Assembly (NCBI RefSeq): GCF_041146395.1
Contig: NC_090999.1
Location: 70,499,001 to 70,563,000, forward strand
Source of the DNA: Eulemur rufifrons
Taxonomy: Eukaryota > Chordata > Mammalia > Primates > Lemuridae
Reading direction: 5' to 3'
DNA length: 64,000 nucleotides
In this document: in pieces, positions 24,998 through 37,000 of the stretch
Numbering within the stretch: position 1 is the stretch's first letter
Layout: every line of letters starts with the position of its first letter
Notes under the pieces: generated by a model
The model's database searches: none
Told to the model about the DNA's origin: nothing
Seen by the model: the letters and a program-made list of their open reading frames with translations, nothing else
Translations under genes and position numbers: made by a program

Positions 24998-26395
24998 GAA
25001 CTATAATTTTCTGAACTCTTTTCAGTTGTTTTACCAAAAGCAAACTGTATCTTTCTTAAAATGTTTTTATAACAATTAAAAAATAGAAGTTACCACCTCA
25101 TTATCCTTAAGTTTACTTTATACATAAATAACATATTAAATAATTCTCTCATATATACGCATATATGCATAAATATGCATATATATTAATAATATAAAAT
25201 GTTGGAAAGTAACATATTTAAAAATCACAAGTATTACCTTTGTAGAAAAATAATTCAGTTACTTAAAAAGTTTATTATAATAGCCACAATTATTTTATAA
25301 AGGTATTTTACATCTCAACTGTATCCTTACTATAAATCTTTTTATATATTTAAAGCCCAGTAAAATCAGAGCAGAGCCAGGGAAGTCAAAGAAATGTGGT
25401 AATTTCATTATTCCAAAGGCCAGAAACTTTTTTTGGTGCTAAAGCAACTCTAGGACCACTGGCACTGATTCAGGAAAACCAAATATACAGATGACACCTC
25501 CAAAATTGACTATTACATACAAAACAATCAGACATATCACATAATGAGGCAATTCAGCCTTTAAAAATCTTAAGAAGGGAAACCTAGAACACTATTTTCT
25601 ATCCTGATGAAACATGACAACTCTCTTACATAAAGAAGTATACATTTGCCTGCAATATAGCTGTTAGTCAAAGTCTGTTTTTGTAGCTTAGGTCGCTGGT
25701 GTGAAATATAAGACTCATATTACATTGCTGTGAACAAACGTGCATAGGTGTTTATTATAATACATTAATATAAATGTATTTTGCCTATCTGAAACAGTTC
25801 ACAAGGAAAAAAAAATCCTGTGAATTAATGGATTGTGACATGGACTGGTTGGACATGTCACAAATAGACATGTCTAATTACTTATGCAGAAATCTTTTCT
25901 TGCAATCTTTAATTTATCTTTATATAGGAAAAGGAATGTCATTTCACTATCCCATATTTCAAATATTTAAGAGCATCATATAATTCTTACATATCTTATT
26001 CATTGTGGTCTTTCATACCATAGTATATATTTCCCCCAGGTCCTTTTAAGTTATCACATTATCTATTAATGCATAATATATTATATACTACTTGTAATCT
26101 AAATATTATTTATTCCCAAGGCTTTCAGTTTAGCTAAGATGAAATTTTTAGATTATAGATATAGTCAATAAAATTCTATTTAATTCTCTTAAACTATTTA
26201 TATTAAAAATAAATAACACCTAGGTAAACTGATATGCATTCCGATCCACAATTAATAGTAAATTTCTAGTTGAGAATAAATTGATTTGGGTGTTTTTGAA
26301 TGTATACATTGTACATCAAATAAAATATTTATTAAGTTTCAATTATATACACCGTACATAGTAAAAACATGTAAAGTTAAGTACCATTAAGGAAA
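24998..26395. other. Intron 9 of SLCO4C1, AT-rich, no recognised element
   Basis: This is AT-rich DNA with short TA runs near 25145-25195. The plus-strand frame at 25774-25983 has no recognisable product or neighbouring splice context. Confidence 0.5.
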
Positions 26396-26401
26396 AATAC
26401 A

Positions 26402-26618
26402 GTTGACCCTTGAACATTGGTTTCAACTGCCTGGGTCCACTTAATACACAGCTTTGCAGCATGCGAAACCTGCCTGTAGAGAGGGCCGACCTTTAATCTA
26501 CATGAGTTGTGGATTGTGGGTTCTACAGGGCCAACTGCAGGACTTGAGTGTGGGGGATTTTGGTATGGGTGAGGGTCCTGGAATTAATTCCTCATGTATA
26601 CTGAGGGATGACTGTAAA
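26402..26618 (+). mobile_element. Tigger-type non-autonomous DNA transposon
   Basis: It begins cagttgacccttgaacattg and ends in 'tatactgagggatgactg', the two kinds of terminus found in small Tigger-derived elements. Interior motifs 'gggtcctggaattaattcc' and 'tttgaactgc'-like sequence support this. Only about 217 bases remain. It lies roughly 280 bases past the exon 9 donor on the gene strand. Confidence 0.7.
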
Positions 26619-26901
26619 CCAATGTAAAAAGGTAAATGATACGTCACTACTGCAACAGAAGTGACGTTATTAAGATGTATGTGAGCAACTACCAAATTGA
26701 CTTTTGAACAAAATTACATGAGGTATGAAGGAAGAAGAGTCTTTTTCAGCTGGAGAGGTCAGGGGCTGCTTGATGGAGGAGGTGAGGCAGGAAGAAAAAA
26801 AAGAAAGTCATTGCATAACTCCAGAAGAGGGACCAAGATGGACATTCATAAATACGAAAATGCATTGCCACATTAAGGGTAAAACAGCAGACATAAGTTA
26901 C

Positions 26902-27055
26902 CTTTGGTTTCTTTTTTGAAACTGAGTTTAAACAACCTGCAAAGCAGGGAGAAAAATATTGGACTCTATCTCCTCCACAGACAGGATAATAATACGAGCG
27001 CAAACAGTTGCAATTGGCATTACAAGGGGCTGTCAAGTTTCCCAGTTCTCCTGTC
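26902..27055 (-). CDS. SLCO4C1: SLCO4C1 coding exon 9 (Kazal-like domain core)
   Basis: The acceptor is TTTACAG at 27056-27058 and the donor is AAG|GTAACT at 26901. The exon opens with the third base of a Gly codon, then TGELGNLTAPCNANCNC. It holds the dense cysteines of the extracellular loop between TM9 and TM10: PCNANCNC, YYYPVCGG and YFSPCFAGC, the OATP Kazal-like pattern. It ends SKKKPK in phase 0. Compared with the human protein as I remember it, there is an N-L-T sequon where human has N-L-I, and G-G-D-R where human has G-D-G. All cysteines are kept. The frame shown beyond each splice site is intron read-through. Confidence 0.96.
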
Positions 27056-27315
27056 CTGTAAATAAACAATGAAAGAAGGGTAAATTATCTATGTCATAAC
27101 TTTTAATGAACCGTTCAGAAGCATTGTTATATTTTGCCATTCAGTCATTTATTCACTCACTCAACACATAATTACTGAATGAATAAAACAAAATTTCTTC
27201 CTTTGCACACAGAGCTTAAGTTCTTGTGGAGGAGAGGCAGTGAAAACAAGAGTTATATAATATAATGTCTGTCAGTGATAAGAAAGATAAAGCAGCGTAA
27301 GTAGAGAAAACAGAG

Positions 27316-27485
27316 TTTCTCATTTGATGCCAGATAATTCTCTCTTGCGGGGAGCTGGTTCTGTGGATTGTAGGATGTTTAGCAGCATTCCTGGCCTTCA
27401 CCCACCAGACACCAGCAATAATCTCCTTAATTATGGCAACCACAATATCTCAAGATATTACCAAATATGTCCAGGAGGCAGGCAA
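27316..27485 (+). repeat. MER20-like hAT-Charlie element
   Basis: Landmarks 'ccagataattctctcttg', 'attgtaggatgtttagcagc', 'cctggccttcacccacc' and 'atattaccaaatatgtcc' follow the MER20 order on the plus strand. The termini are eroded. It lies about 260 bases upstream of exon 9 on the gene strand. Confidence 0.8.
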
Positions 27486-27535
27486 TATTTTAAACCTGGA
27501 AGGATGAATAGAATCATGTTGTTGAACACACTCAT

Positions 27536-27640
27536 ATATTATCAATGGGAAAACTGAGGCCTAGAGCAATCAAGTTACATTTCTTTCCCTGCCAAATGCA
27601 ACTTTCCTTGTTCCCAGGCCCAGTGTTGTTTCATGCTGCC
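27536..27640 (+). repeat. MIR fragment
   Basis: It contains 'tgggaaaactgaggcctag', the diagnostic MIR block, followed by diverged sequence. Confidence 0.55.
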
Positions 27641-27689
27641 TCTTAAGAGCAAACATCTTTCCTAATACAAAGACACTTCCCTAACCCCT

Positions 27690-28700
27690 CATTTATTCAT
27701 TCATTCAAACAATGTATATTGAGCAAGTGCTAGGCCCTTCATAGGTAACAGAAATACAAAGCTAAGTAAGATAGTCTCTGTTCTCAGACTTCACAGTCTA
27801 GAAGTAGAAATGAACACAGATAATTGTACACTAATATACTAAGTGTGGTTACAAGTGTCTGCATAGTGAATTTTAGAAGCACCAAGGAAGAACACCTAAC
27901 ACAAGCTGAAATTTAGAGAAGAGGGGCTAGAGGAGCTACTGCCTGAGATTAGTCTTAAAGGCTAAGAGTTAGCCAGGCAATTGGGGAAGGGGAGAGGCAT
28001 TTCAGAAAAAGCTGGTACAAAGGCATAGGGTTGAGAAGCAGCATCCTCTATGGAGAAACACGAATGATGTCTGAGGCAGAGAGTGGTAGGGAATGGAGCT
28101 GGAGAGGAGACAGGGACCAGATTAATGAGGGTCTCATGGGTCTTGTTAAAAACAATGAGTTTTAACCTATTGACAAAAGGTAATTATTAAAGTATTTTTA
28201 GACTGGAAAGTGACAATGTCAGAAGTCTGTTTTAAAGAAATAATCATAGGAGTTGTAAAGAATATAAATGTAAAGAAAGAGGAGCTGCTATAATACCCTA
28301 GACAATAGGTGATGACAATATAAAGGACAACTAAAATAGAACATATATATGAGTATGATTACAGGAAATAGAATGAAGAAAAATTCTGGATGTAGAATTG
28401 GTAAGATTTGGTGATTGGACTGATTGAAGATGACTCTCTCTGTTAAGAATGGAAGTGTCAAGGGTAACTTCTACTGTCTAACTTGGTGTTTAGGAGAAAA
28501 GGAGAGCCATGTTTGGACAAGAGATGATGACTTACACATACTGAGATTAAGAACCTCAAATTTGGTGAAGCAATTTGGCCTGGAGCTACATATCTCAATA
28601 TCCATTTGCAATGTAGCCGAAACCATGAGAGTTGATAAATTCAGCCACACAGAGTATAGAGGGAGAAGAGTACAGAAGTCTTAGGAATCCACTTATTTAA
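27690..28700 (+). repeat. L2-like old interspersed repeat
   Basis: It opens with 'ttattcattcattcaaacaa' and 'gagcaagtgctaggccctt', then 'gtctctgttctcagacttca'. Later it has 'acaatgagttttaacctatt', 'gactggaaagtgacaatgtc' and 'gatttggtgattggactgat', in the order seen in a long, old L2-type repeat. Family assignment is tentative. The 86-codon frame at 28424-28684 lies inside it and is not a gene. Confidence 0.5.
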
Positions 28701-30285
28701 TGAATACCTAGTGGACTCCAATTATGTGCCAACTCAAAGGGCTGGAAATATATCTAAAAGAAAGAAGAGGTAGAACTAGAGCTAGAGATGAGAAAGAGAG
28801 GGGTAGAGAGAGAGACAGACAGATGGAAGGAAGGAAGGAAAACCCTGCCACCATGAAACTAACTTTCCTGCAACAATAGTCAAACACAGTAAATGAGTTG
28901 ACTTATTTAAGTATTAGAAGGTAATCATTGCTACGTTGGAAAATGATGATATTTAAGTAGTAGGTAGAAAACAAGAACTTCATGAAGGAATTAGATTAAA
29001 GAGAAAGAAAACAAACTAGAAACAAATCGGTAGAAAGTCTGAAGGAAAGGGTGACCAAAGAGCACATTGAAGTAAACTATTTCTAGATTTATCTTTATCA
29101 AACCTGATTGTATTTACAAAGAGTTTACAAAATAAATGTAGAAGTAAGGTAACTAAAGAAAAACTTTCACTGCAACTCTAGAATAGCCTTTACACGATAA
29201 TTTTTAAATTTAGATTTCCAGTGAACAATTTTCATATTATTTATAAATAATTACTGAGAACATACAAAGTGTAAGACAGAATGATGCAAACTACAGTAGA
29301 AACAAAGAAATATAGCATATATTCCTTATCATCAAGGGTTGGTCACTTTAGCCTATGTATTATATAAATGTTTATTTCATGGTATAAGTGGGAAACATTA
29401 ATCAGAAAATAGCAAATGCTTGTGAAGTTGATTAAATTTTCTTAATAGGTATATATTATTTTTTAAAATATTTCATATATTTTACATTTTAAAATTAATA
29501 ACTTAAGAATATATACCTATATGTACATTTATCACAAATAGTAGAATTTAAACATTAATTTCTTACTTAAATCCAAATATTCTGTAATTGTGCCTCTATA
29601 ACAGGCTAAAATTGCTCTAAAACTATTGCAAAATATTAATAGATATCCCCCTTTAAGGTACTATCTCATACAATCAATGAAATTCTAGCTATAGGATGAT
29701 ATAGAAAAAATATTGTATATATCCCCCTTTAAGGTACTATCTCATACAATCAATGAAATTCTAGCTATAGGATGATATAGAAAAAATATTGTACTTACTA
29801 TGGTATTTTATATTTTATGAGATTGTAAGTAAAATATAAATCACCATTACCACCACTGTTTACCAAGACTCAAAGATTCTACAGATTATCAAGGCAGTAT
29901 AAAAAAGTAGAGAATTTTATAAACTAATAGGTTTCTAAAAATATACTGAGATAAACTCCATTCAGTTGAATTTAGTGTTGAACTCAATTAATGATTTAAT
30001 ATTAAATTAATTTAAAATATTATTGAAAAATAGCCCCTGAAATAATATTATTCATCTTAAGATTTTTTGGATATACTATTGAACAGGGCTTTAAATGAAT
30101 TTATCAACAAGCCTAATCCATTAATTCAGAGCTGCCAAATCTCTTTTTAACTCACCTGTCCTTATGTGGCAAAGGGCAAAAATTCTTTGCAACACTTTAT
30201 TAGAAACCCTACACCCTCACAACCTCTTCTTTCTCCCAGTCCCTAAAAAGGTATTTCTTGAGGCCCTTGGTCTATTCTTTCAATA
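28701..30285. other. Intron 8 of SLCO4C1, AT-rich, with a tandem duplication
   Basis: No exon is recognised. A short AAGG run lies at about 28824-28842, and a 76-base tandem duplication is listed separately. Confidence 0.5.
29643..29793. repeat. Tandem duplication, 76-base unit, two copies
   Basis: The unit beginning atatccccctttaaggtact occupies 29643-29718 and recurs at 29719-29793. As far as I can read, the two copies are identical up to the last one or two bases. The unit is single-copy elsewhere in the window. Confidence 0.95.
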
Positions 30286-30287
30286 TA

Positions 30288-32421
30288 CAGGCATATATCA
30301 TTTTATTTCACTGTGCTTTATTGCACTTCGCAAATATTGCATTTTTTACAAATTGAAGGTTCATGGTAAACCTGTGTCAAGCAAGTCTGTCAGTGCCATT
30401 TTTCCAACAGCATGGCTCACTTCATGTCTCTGTGGCATATTTTGACAATTCTTGTAATATTTCATAGTTTGGTATTATCATATCAATTATGGTGATCTGA
30501 GATCACTGATCTTTGATGTTACTATTAAAATTGCTTTGGTGTGCCACAAACCATGCCCCTATGAGATAGCAAATTTAATCAATAAATGTGTGTGTTCTAA
30601 CTGTTCCACCGAATGGCCATGCCCTTGTCTCACTCCCTCTCTTCAGGTCTCCCTAATCCCTGCGACACAACAATATTGAAATTAAGCCAACTAATAACCA
30701 CACAATGGCCTCTAAGTGTTCAAGTGAAAGGAAGAATTGCACATCTCTCACTTTAAAACAGAAACTAGAAATGATTAAGCTTAGTGAGGAAGGCATGATG
30801 AAAGGAAAGATAGGACAATAGCCAGGCCTTTTGTGCCAGTTAGTCAAGTTGTGAATGCAAAATAAATGTTCTTGAAAGAAGTTGAAAGTTCTATTGCACT
30901 GAACACACGAATTATAAGAAAGCAAAACATCCTTATTGCTGATGTGGCAAAAGTTTGAGTGGTCTATATAGAAGGTCAAACCAACCACAACATTCCCCTT
31001 AGCCAAAGCCTAATGCAGAACAAGGCTCAAACTCTCTTCATTATTACGCAGCCTGAGAGTGGTTAGGAAGCTTCAGAAGAAAAGTTTGAAGCTGGCAGAA
31101 GTTTGTTCATGACATTTAAGGAAAGAAGCCAACAACAAACATAAAAGTACAAGGTGAAGCAGTTAAGTGTTGATGTAGAAGCTGCAGCAAGTTATTCAGA
31201 GGATCTCACTAAGATAATTGATGTAGCTGGCTACACTAAACAACAGGTTTTCAATGTAGACAAAACAGCCTTCTATTGGAAAAAGATGCCATGTAGGATT
31301 TTCATAGCTGGTGGAGACATCAACACCTGGCTTCAAAGCTTCAAAAGACAGGTTGACAATCTTGTTAGGGAATAATACGGTTGGTGACTTGAAGTTGAAG
31401 CCAATGTTCATTCACCATTCCAAAAATCCTAGGGCTTTGAAGAACTATGCTAAATCTACTCTGCCTGTGCTCTAGGAATGAACAACAAAGCCTGGATGAC
31501 AGCACATTAAAAGAGAAGATTTTTGGCTTACTGAATATTTGAAGCCCACTGGTGAGACCTACTTCTCAGAAAAAAAGATTCCTTTCAAAATATTACAGCT
31601 CATTGACCATGCACCTGGGCACCAAGAGTTCTGATGTAGATGTACAGGAGATTAATGCTGTTTTCATCCCTGCTAACACAATGGTCATTTGAGGTGTTCA
31701 AGATGTTGGTGGAGGAAGTACCTAAAGATGTGATGAAAATAACGAGAGAACTAAAATTAGAAGGGAAGCCTGGCCATGTGACTGAAATGTTGCAATCTCA
31801 TGATAAAACTTTAACAGATAAGGAGTTGCTTCTTATGGATGAGAAAAGAAAGTGGTTGTCTTAAATGGAATCAACCCTTGGGAAGAGGCTGTGATCATTG
31901 TTGAAATGACAACAAAGGATTGAGAATATTTCATAAACTTAGCTGATAAAGCAGCAGCATGGTTTGAGAGGATTGACTCCAATTTGAAAGAAGTTCTACC
32001 ATGGGTCAAATGCCATTAAACAGAATCACAGGCTACAGAGAAATATTTCATGAAAGTAAGAGTCAATTGATGTGGAAAACTGCATTGCTGTCTTATTTTA
32101 AGAAATGGCCACAACCACCCTAAACTTCAGAAACTATCACCCTGATCAGTCAATAGCCACCAACATCCACGCAAGATCCTCCACCAGCAAAAAGATTATG
32201 ACTCGCTGAAGGTTCAGATGATCATTAGCAATTTTTAGCAATAAAGTATTTTTATTAACATATATACATTGATATTACCCACTTAATTGACTACAGTGTA
32301 GTGTAAACATAACTTCTATATGCAACAGGAAACCAATACATTTGTGTACTTGCTTTATTGCAATATTTCTTTTATTGTGGTGGTCTGGAACCAAACCCAT
32401 GATACCTCTGAGGTGTGCCTG
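30288..32421 (+). mobile_element. Tigger1 DNA transposon, nearly full span, internally deleted
   Basis: Inverted termini (caggcatatatcattttatt at left, and ...aggtgtgcctg at right) are each bordered by TA (30286-30287 and 32422-32423). The interior follows Tigger1 from end to end, with the transposase-derived region at 30705-32228. A deletion of several hundred bases is apparent near 31680, where 'gctaacacaatggtcattt' jumps to the 3' part of the transposase. It lies in intron 8 of SLCO4C1, antisense to the gene. Confidence 0.93.
30705..32228 (+). pseudogene. Tigger1 pogo-type transposase pseudogene
   Basis: It begins MASKCSSERKN, followed by SLTLKQKLEMIKLSEEG, the CENPB-type N-terminal DNA-binding helix, and ends near 32228 with a stop after AEGSDDH. 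In between, the frame is broken by stops and shifts. Only fragments such as [20 protein letters not shown], from the catalytic domain around its first Asp, remain open (31154-31375, 31640-31864). The central catalytic part is deleted near 31680. It is not functional. Confidence 0.9.
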
Positions 32422-32423
32422 TA

Positions 32424-33984
32424 CCTTTTCTTATACACATGTTTCTTAGGTGAGGCTATTTTGACTAAGCTCTTCATGATATAAACATTTTAATATGCGA
32501 GGTAGATAGAAGCTAAAATTCAGAATTTGGAGCCACAGGGAAAAAATGATCTGACAATGTCACACCTACTTTGTGACATTTCACTCTCTATTTATATCTA
32601 TATACACGCACACAGATAAATATGGGTGAAGGGGTGTGTGTGTGTGTGTATACTCACTTTCAGTTTTTTTCATCACTGAGAAATGTGTATGTACATTAAC
32701 ACTATCTCTATGTCTCAGATCTTCATATATCTTCATGGCCACCCCCTACATGAACCTCAAAAATAATACCATCACCCTTACCTTGCTATCTGATTACACT
32801 AAGAACAACTCATCTGGTAGCAACTCTTGTTAAGGTAGAAAATACCTAGTGGATTCACATCTACTTTGTTTGCTACTCAGGGTGATAAACTGTGTGCTAA
32901 ACTATCCAGAACTTTCTGTTTTTCTAAAAGAAACATTCAGAAAAAGTGAATTTTTGGCTAGGTTTGGGTAAAGCTTACAGGGGTGAAAATCAGATCTGCA
33001 CAACTTACCTCTACCAACCTTTCAACATTCCCACATATATTTCTACTATTTCCAGACACAAAATCTAAGTTCCATTCAAACTGGTCCCTAAACTTACCCT
33101 TCATTTTTTATAGCATTTATACCCTTAGTTTAGCATGTTCCTTCTGCCTTTCCCTCATCTCAAATTTGTATCTCTCAAAAAATCTTTGTATCCTTAAAGA
33201 ATACTTAAGCCCCATTCTGCTATTATGCCATGAAGCCTTTCCTGATTCTAATCAAATAAAATTGAAAAGCTCTTCTTTCATTATTCATTCACTGTTTTAT
33301 TTTCCAATCTCTCCTTTGGAACAGAGATTTTGCCATAAAGGTCTGCCAAAGAAAGCATTTAACAAATGTCAAATAAATGTAATGGAGCTTAACTAAACAC
33401 TGTTTTAGAATGCTCAACTTCACATTAATGTGAGAGAATGACAGACACATGAACAGCAACTACAAATCATGATAATTGCTGATGGCAAACCTCCCCAAAC
33501 AAAGTATATTTTATTTATATCATCTGAATGCCATAGTGTACAAAATTATCGAGTCCTTGACCTGGAGTACCACCTTCCTCAAAAGGTTCAAACATGTGTA
33601 ATGAAAAAATTAAAACAGCACCGTGAGCTATAAAACACACTGTTGTATAACACCCTCTTGCCTGCTCCTCTACCGAGAGTTTATAATTTCAAAGAAAAAC
33701 AAACAAGGAAAAGAAAAATGGTCAATCCAGTTATAGGTAGAACCATGTCTACAGGTAAGAATAACAAAAAACTTATTTATTTATCTACAATAAACACGAA
33801 TGTCTAAGTAGATACAACAATGATTAGTATTATCTAGGATTAGCTTTATTTTATATTTCTTTTCTAGACTATTTTCAGCTGACCTAATAAGTGAATTTTA
33901 TCATAGGAAATCATTTACATTTTTTTAAAATTTAAGACAGTAGGAACATATAATGTGAACAACTTCTTGGATGTAAATAATCAC
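32424..33984. other. Intron 8 of SLCO4C1: short TG run and L2-like tract
   Basis: A TG run lies at 32634-32648. About 33120-33395 resembles an old L2 3' region ('atgccatgaagcctttcctg', then an AT-rich tail), but the match is weak. The 137-codon plus-strand frame at 32983-33396 overlaps this tract, has no recognisable domain, and is not called as a gene. Confidence 0.4.
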
Positions 33985-34073
33985 TTAAAGGCAAAGATTC
34001 TGTTGTATTAAACTTTGTAATCCTTTAGCCAAGCATAGTGCCTAAAACATGATAGTTGCTCCTTAAATGCTCT
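33985..34073 (+). repeat. L2/MIR 3' end fragment
   Basis: 'tttgtaatcctttagccaag', 'catagtgcctaaaacatga' and 'gctccttaaatgctc' follow the usual 3'-end order of L2-class repeats. Confidence 0.6.
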
Positions 34074-37000
34074 CGAATAGATATCCCCAACTTTTAAGAA
34101 GACATCAATTATTTACACTAAAAACACTAAGGGAATTCATCACCACTAGACCTGCCTTAAGGAGTCCTAAACATGGAAATGAAAGGTCAATACTCACCAT
34201 TACAGAAATATACGAAAGTATAAAACTCACAGGACTTACAAAACAATCACATAAAGGAGGAAGATAAAGGACTCAAATGGCAACACAACAGAATTCCACC
34301 AAACCACAAAAACAAACAGAGAAAAAGAAACAAAAAATTCATAAAACAACTAGAAAGCAACAAAAAGACAGACAAAAAAACCTCACATATCAATATTAAC
34401 CCTGAATGTAATGGATTAAATGCTCCACTTAAAAGATACAGACTAGCAGAATGAATTACGAAAACATGATCTGGCCAGGTGTAGTGGCTCATGCCTATAA
34501 TCCCAGTATGTTGAGAGGCCTAGGTGTGAGGGCCACTTGAGGACAGGAGTTTGAGACCAACCTGGGCAACATAGTAAGACTTCATCTCTACAAAAAGTAA
34601 GAAAAATAAGCCAGGTGTGGTGGTGTATAGTCCCAGCTACTCATGAGGTTAAGGGGGGAGGATCACTTGAGCCGAGGTGTTTGAAGCTTCAGTGAGGTAT
34701 GTTCCCACCATTGCACTCTAGCCTGAGCCGAGGTGTTTGAAGCTTCAGTGAGGTATGTTCCCACCATTGCACTCTAGCCTGGGCAACAGAGTGAAACTCT
34801 GTTTCAAATAAACAAACAAACAAACAAAAAAAAACCATGATCCAACTATATACTACAAATAAGACATTTACCTTACCTGTAAAGACACATATAGACTGAA
34901 AGTAAAGGGGTAGAAAGAGATATTCCAAAAAACAGAAACCAAAAGTGAGCAGAAGTAGTTATACTTACATCATATAAAACAGGCTTTAAATAAAAAACAG
35001 TAAAAAAAAAAAAAAGAAAAAGACAAAGAAGATCATTATATAATCATAAAGGGTTCAATTCAACAAGAGGATATAATAATTCTAAATATATATACACCAA
35101 TCACCAGAGAAGCCAGATTCATAAAAGAAATATTGCTAGACCCAAAGAAGAGATATAAATACAATAATAGTGGGGATTTCAACATGCCACCCACAGCATT
35201 AGACAGAACATCAAGACAGAAAATCAGCAAAGAAACATTGAACTTAAATTGGACTTTAGACAAAGTGGACCTAACAATTACAGAACATTCTACCCCAAAA
35301 CCACAGAACAGACATTCTTCTCATCAACACATGGAACATTCTCCACAAGTCTCAACAAATTTTAAAAAACTGAAATCATATCAAGCATCTTCTCAGACCA
35401 TAGTGTAATAACACTAGAAATCAATACCAAGAGGAACTTCAGAAACTACACAAATGTATAAAGATTAAGCAACATGGTCCTGAATGATTATTGAAATTAA
35501 GATGGAAATTAAAATAATTTTGAAACAAATGAAAATAGAAACACAGCATACCCAAATCTGTGGCACACAGCAAATGCAGTGCTAAGAAGAAAGTTTATAG
35601 TATTGAATAACTACATCAAAACAATAGAAAGATCACAAATTAATAACCCTACATAACACCTCAAGAAGCCAGAAAAACAAATACAAACCAAACTCAAAGC
35701 CAGAAGAAAAAAAGAAATAACACAGATCAGAGATGAACTAAATGAAAGAGACCAAAAAAGAAATTACATAGAATCAATAAAATAAAAAGTGGCTCTGCAT
35801 AAAAAATAAACAAAATTAATAAAACACTAGCTAGACTAAAAGACAAGAGAAGGTACAAATAAACAAAATCAGAAATGAAAAAGGAGACCTTACAACTGCT
35901 ATCAAAGAAATACAAAATCATCAGAAGCTATTATGAACAACTAAACACTCACAAGCTAGAAAACCTAGAGCAATGGATGAATTCCTAAAAACTTACAACA
36001 TCTGAAGATTGAGCCAGGAAGAGACAGAAATCCTGAACAGACCATTAACAAGCAATAAGATTGAATCAGTAACAAAAAATCCCCCAACAACAACAAAAAA
36101 GCCCAGGTCTAGATAGAGTCAATGTTGAATTTCAGCAGATAATACAAAGAAGAACTAATACCAATCCTCCCCAAAATGTTCCAAAAAATCAAGGAGGGAA
36201 TTTTACCTAACTTATTCTATGAGGCCACTATCACCGTGATTAACAAACCCAGACAAGGACACAACAAAAAAGAAAATTATTCACCAATATATCTGATCAA
36301 CAGGTACAAAAATCTTCAACAAAATATTAGCAAACTGAATCCAATAGCATATCAAAAAGGTAATACATTATGACCAAGTGGGTTTTATACTAAGGATGTA
36401 AGGTTCAACACATGCAAATCAATAAATTTGATACACACAAAAAAAACCCCATATGATCATCTCAATAGATGTAGAATAAGCATTTCATAAAATTCAGCAT
36501 TCCTCAATGATAAAAACCTTCAACAAACTAGGTGTAGGAGGAACATACCTCAAAATAATAAAAGCCATATATGTCAAATCCACAGCCAACATCGTACTGA
36601 ATAGGGAGAACTTGAAAGCATTCCTGCTAAGAACTGGAACAAGACAAAGATGCTCACGTTCAACACTCCTATTCAACATAGTACTGAAAGTCCTAGCCAG
36701 AGCAATCAAGCAAGAGAAAGAAATAAAGGGCATCCAAAAGAATCAGAAGTCAAATTATCCCTGTTTGCTGATGATATGCTCTTATATCTAGAAAACCTTG
36801 AGGACCACACCAAAAAACTCAGATTTTATAAATCAATCCAGTAAAAATTCAGGATACTAAAATCAATGTACAACAATCAGTAGTGTTTCTATACAGCAAT
36901 AATAATCTAGCTGATAATCAAATCAAGCAGACAATCCTATTTACAATAGCTAAAAATAAAATAAAATACCTAGGAATATATTTAAACAGGGAATTGAAAG

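Noticed and set aside
31154..31864. Tigger1 open frames as a domesticated host gene
   Set aside because: The frame is broken and the central catalytic region is deleted. The element keeps its transposon termini, so it is an ordinary dead copy.
32983..33396. 137-codon plus-strand frame as a small protein gene
   Set aside because: AT-rich composition, overlap with an L2-like tract, and no recognisable motif or splice partner.
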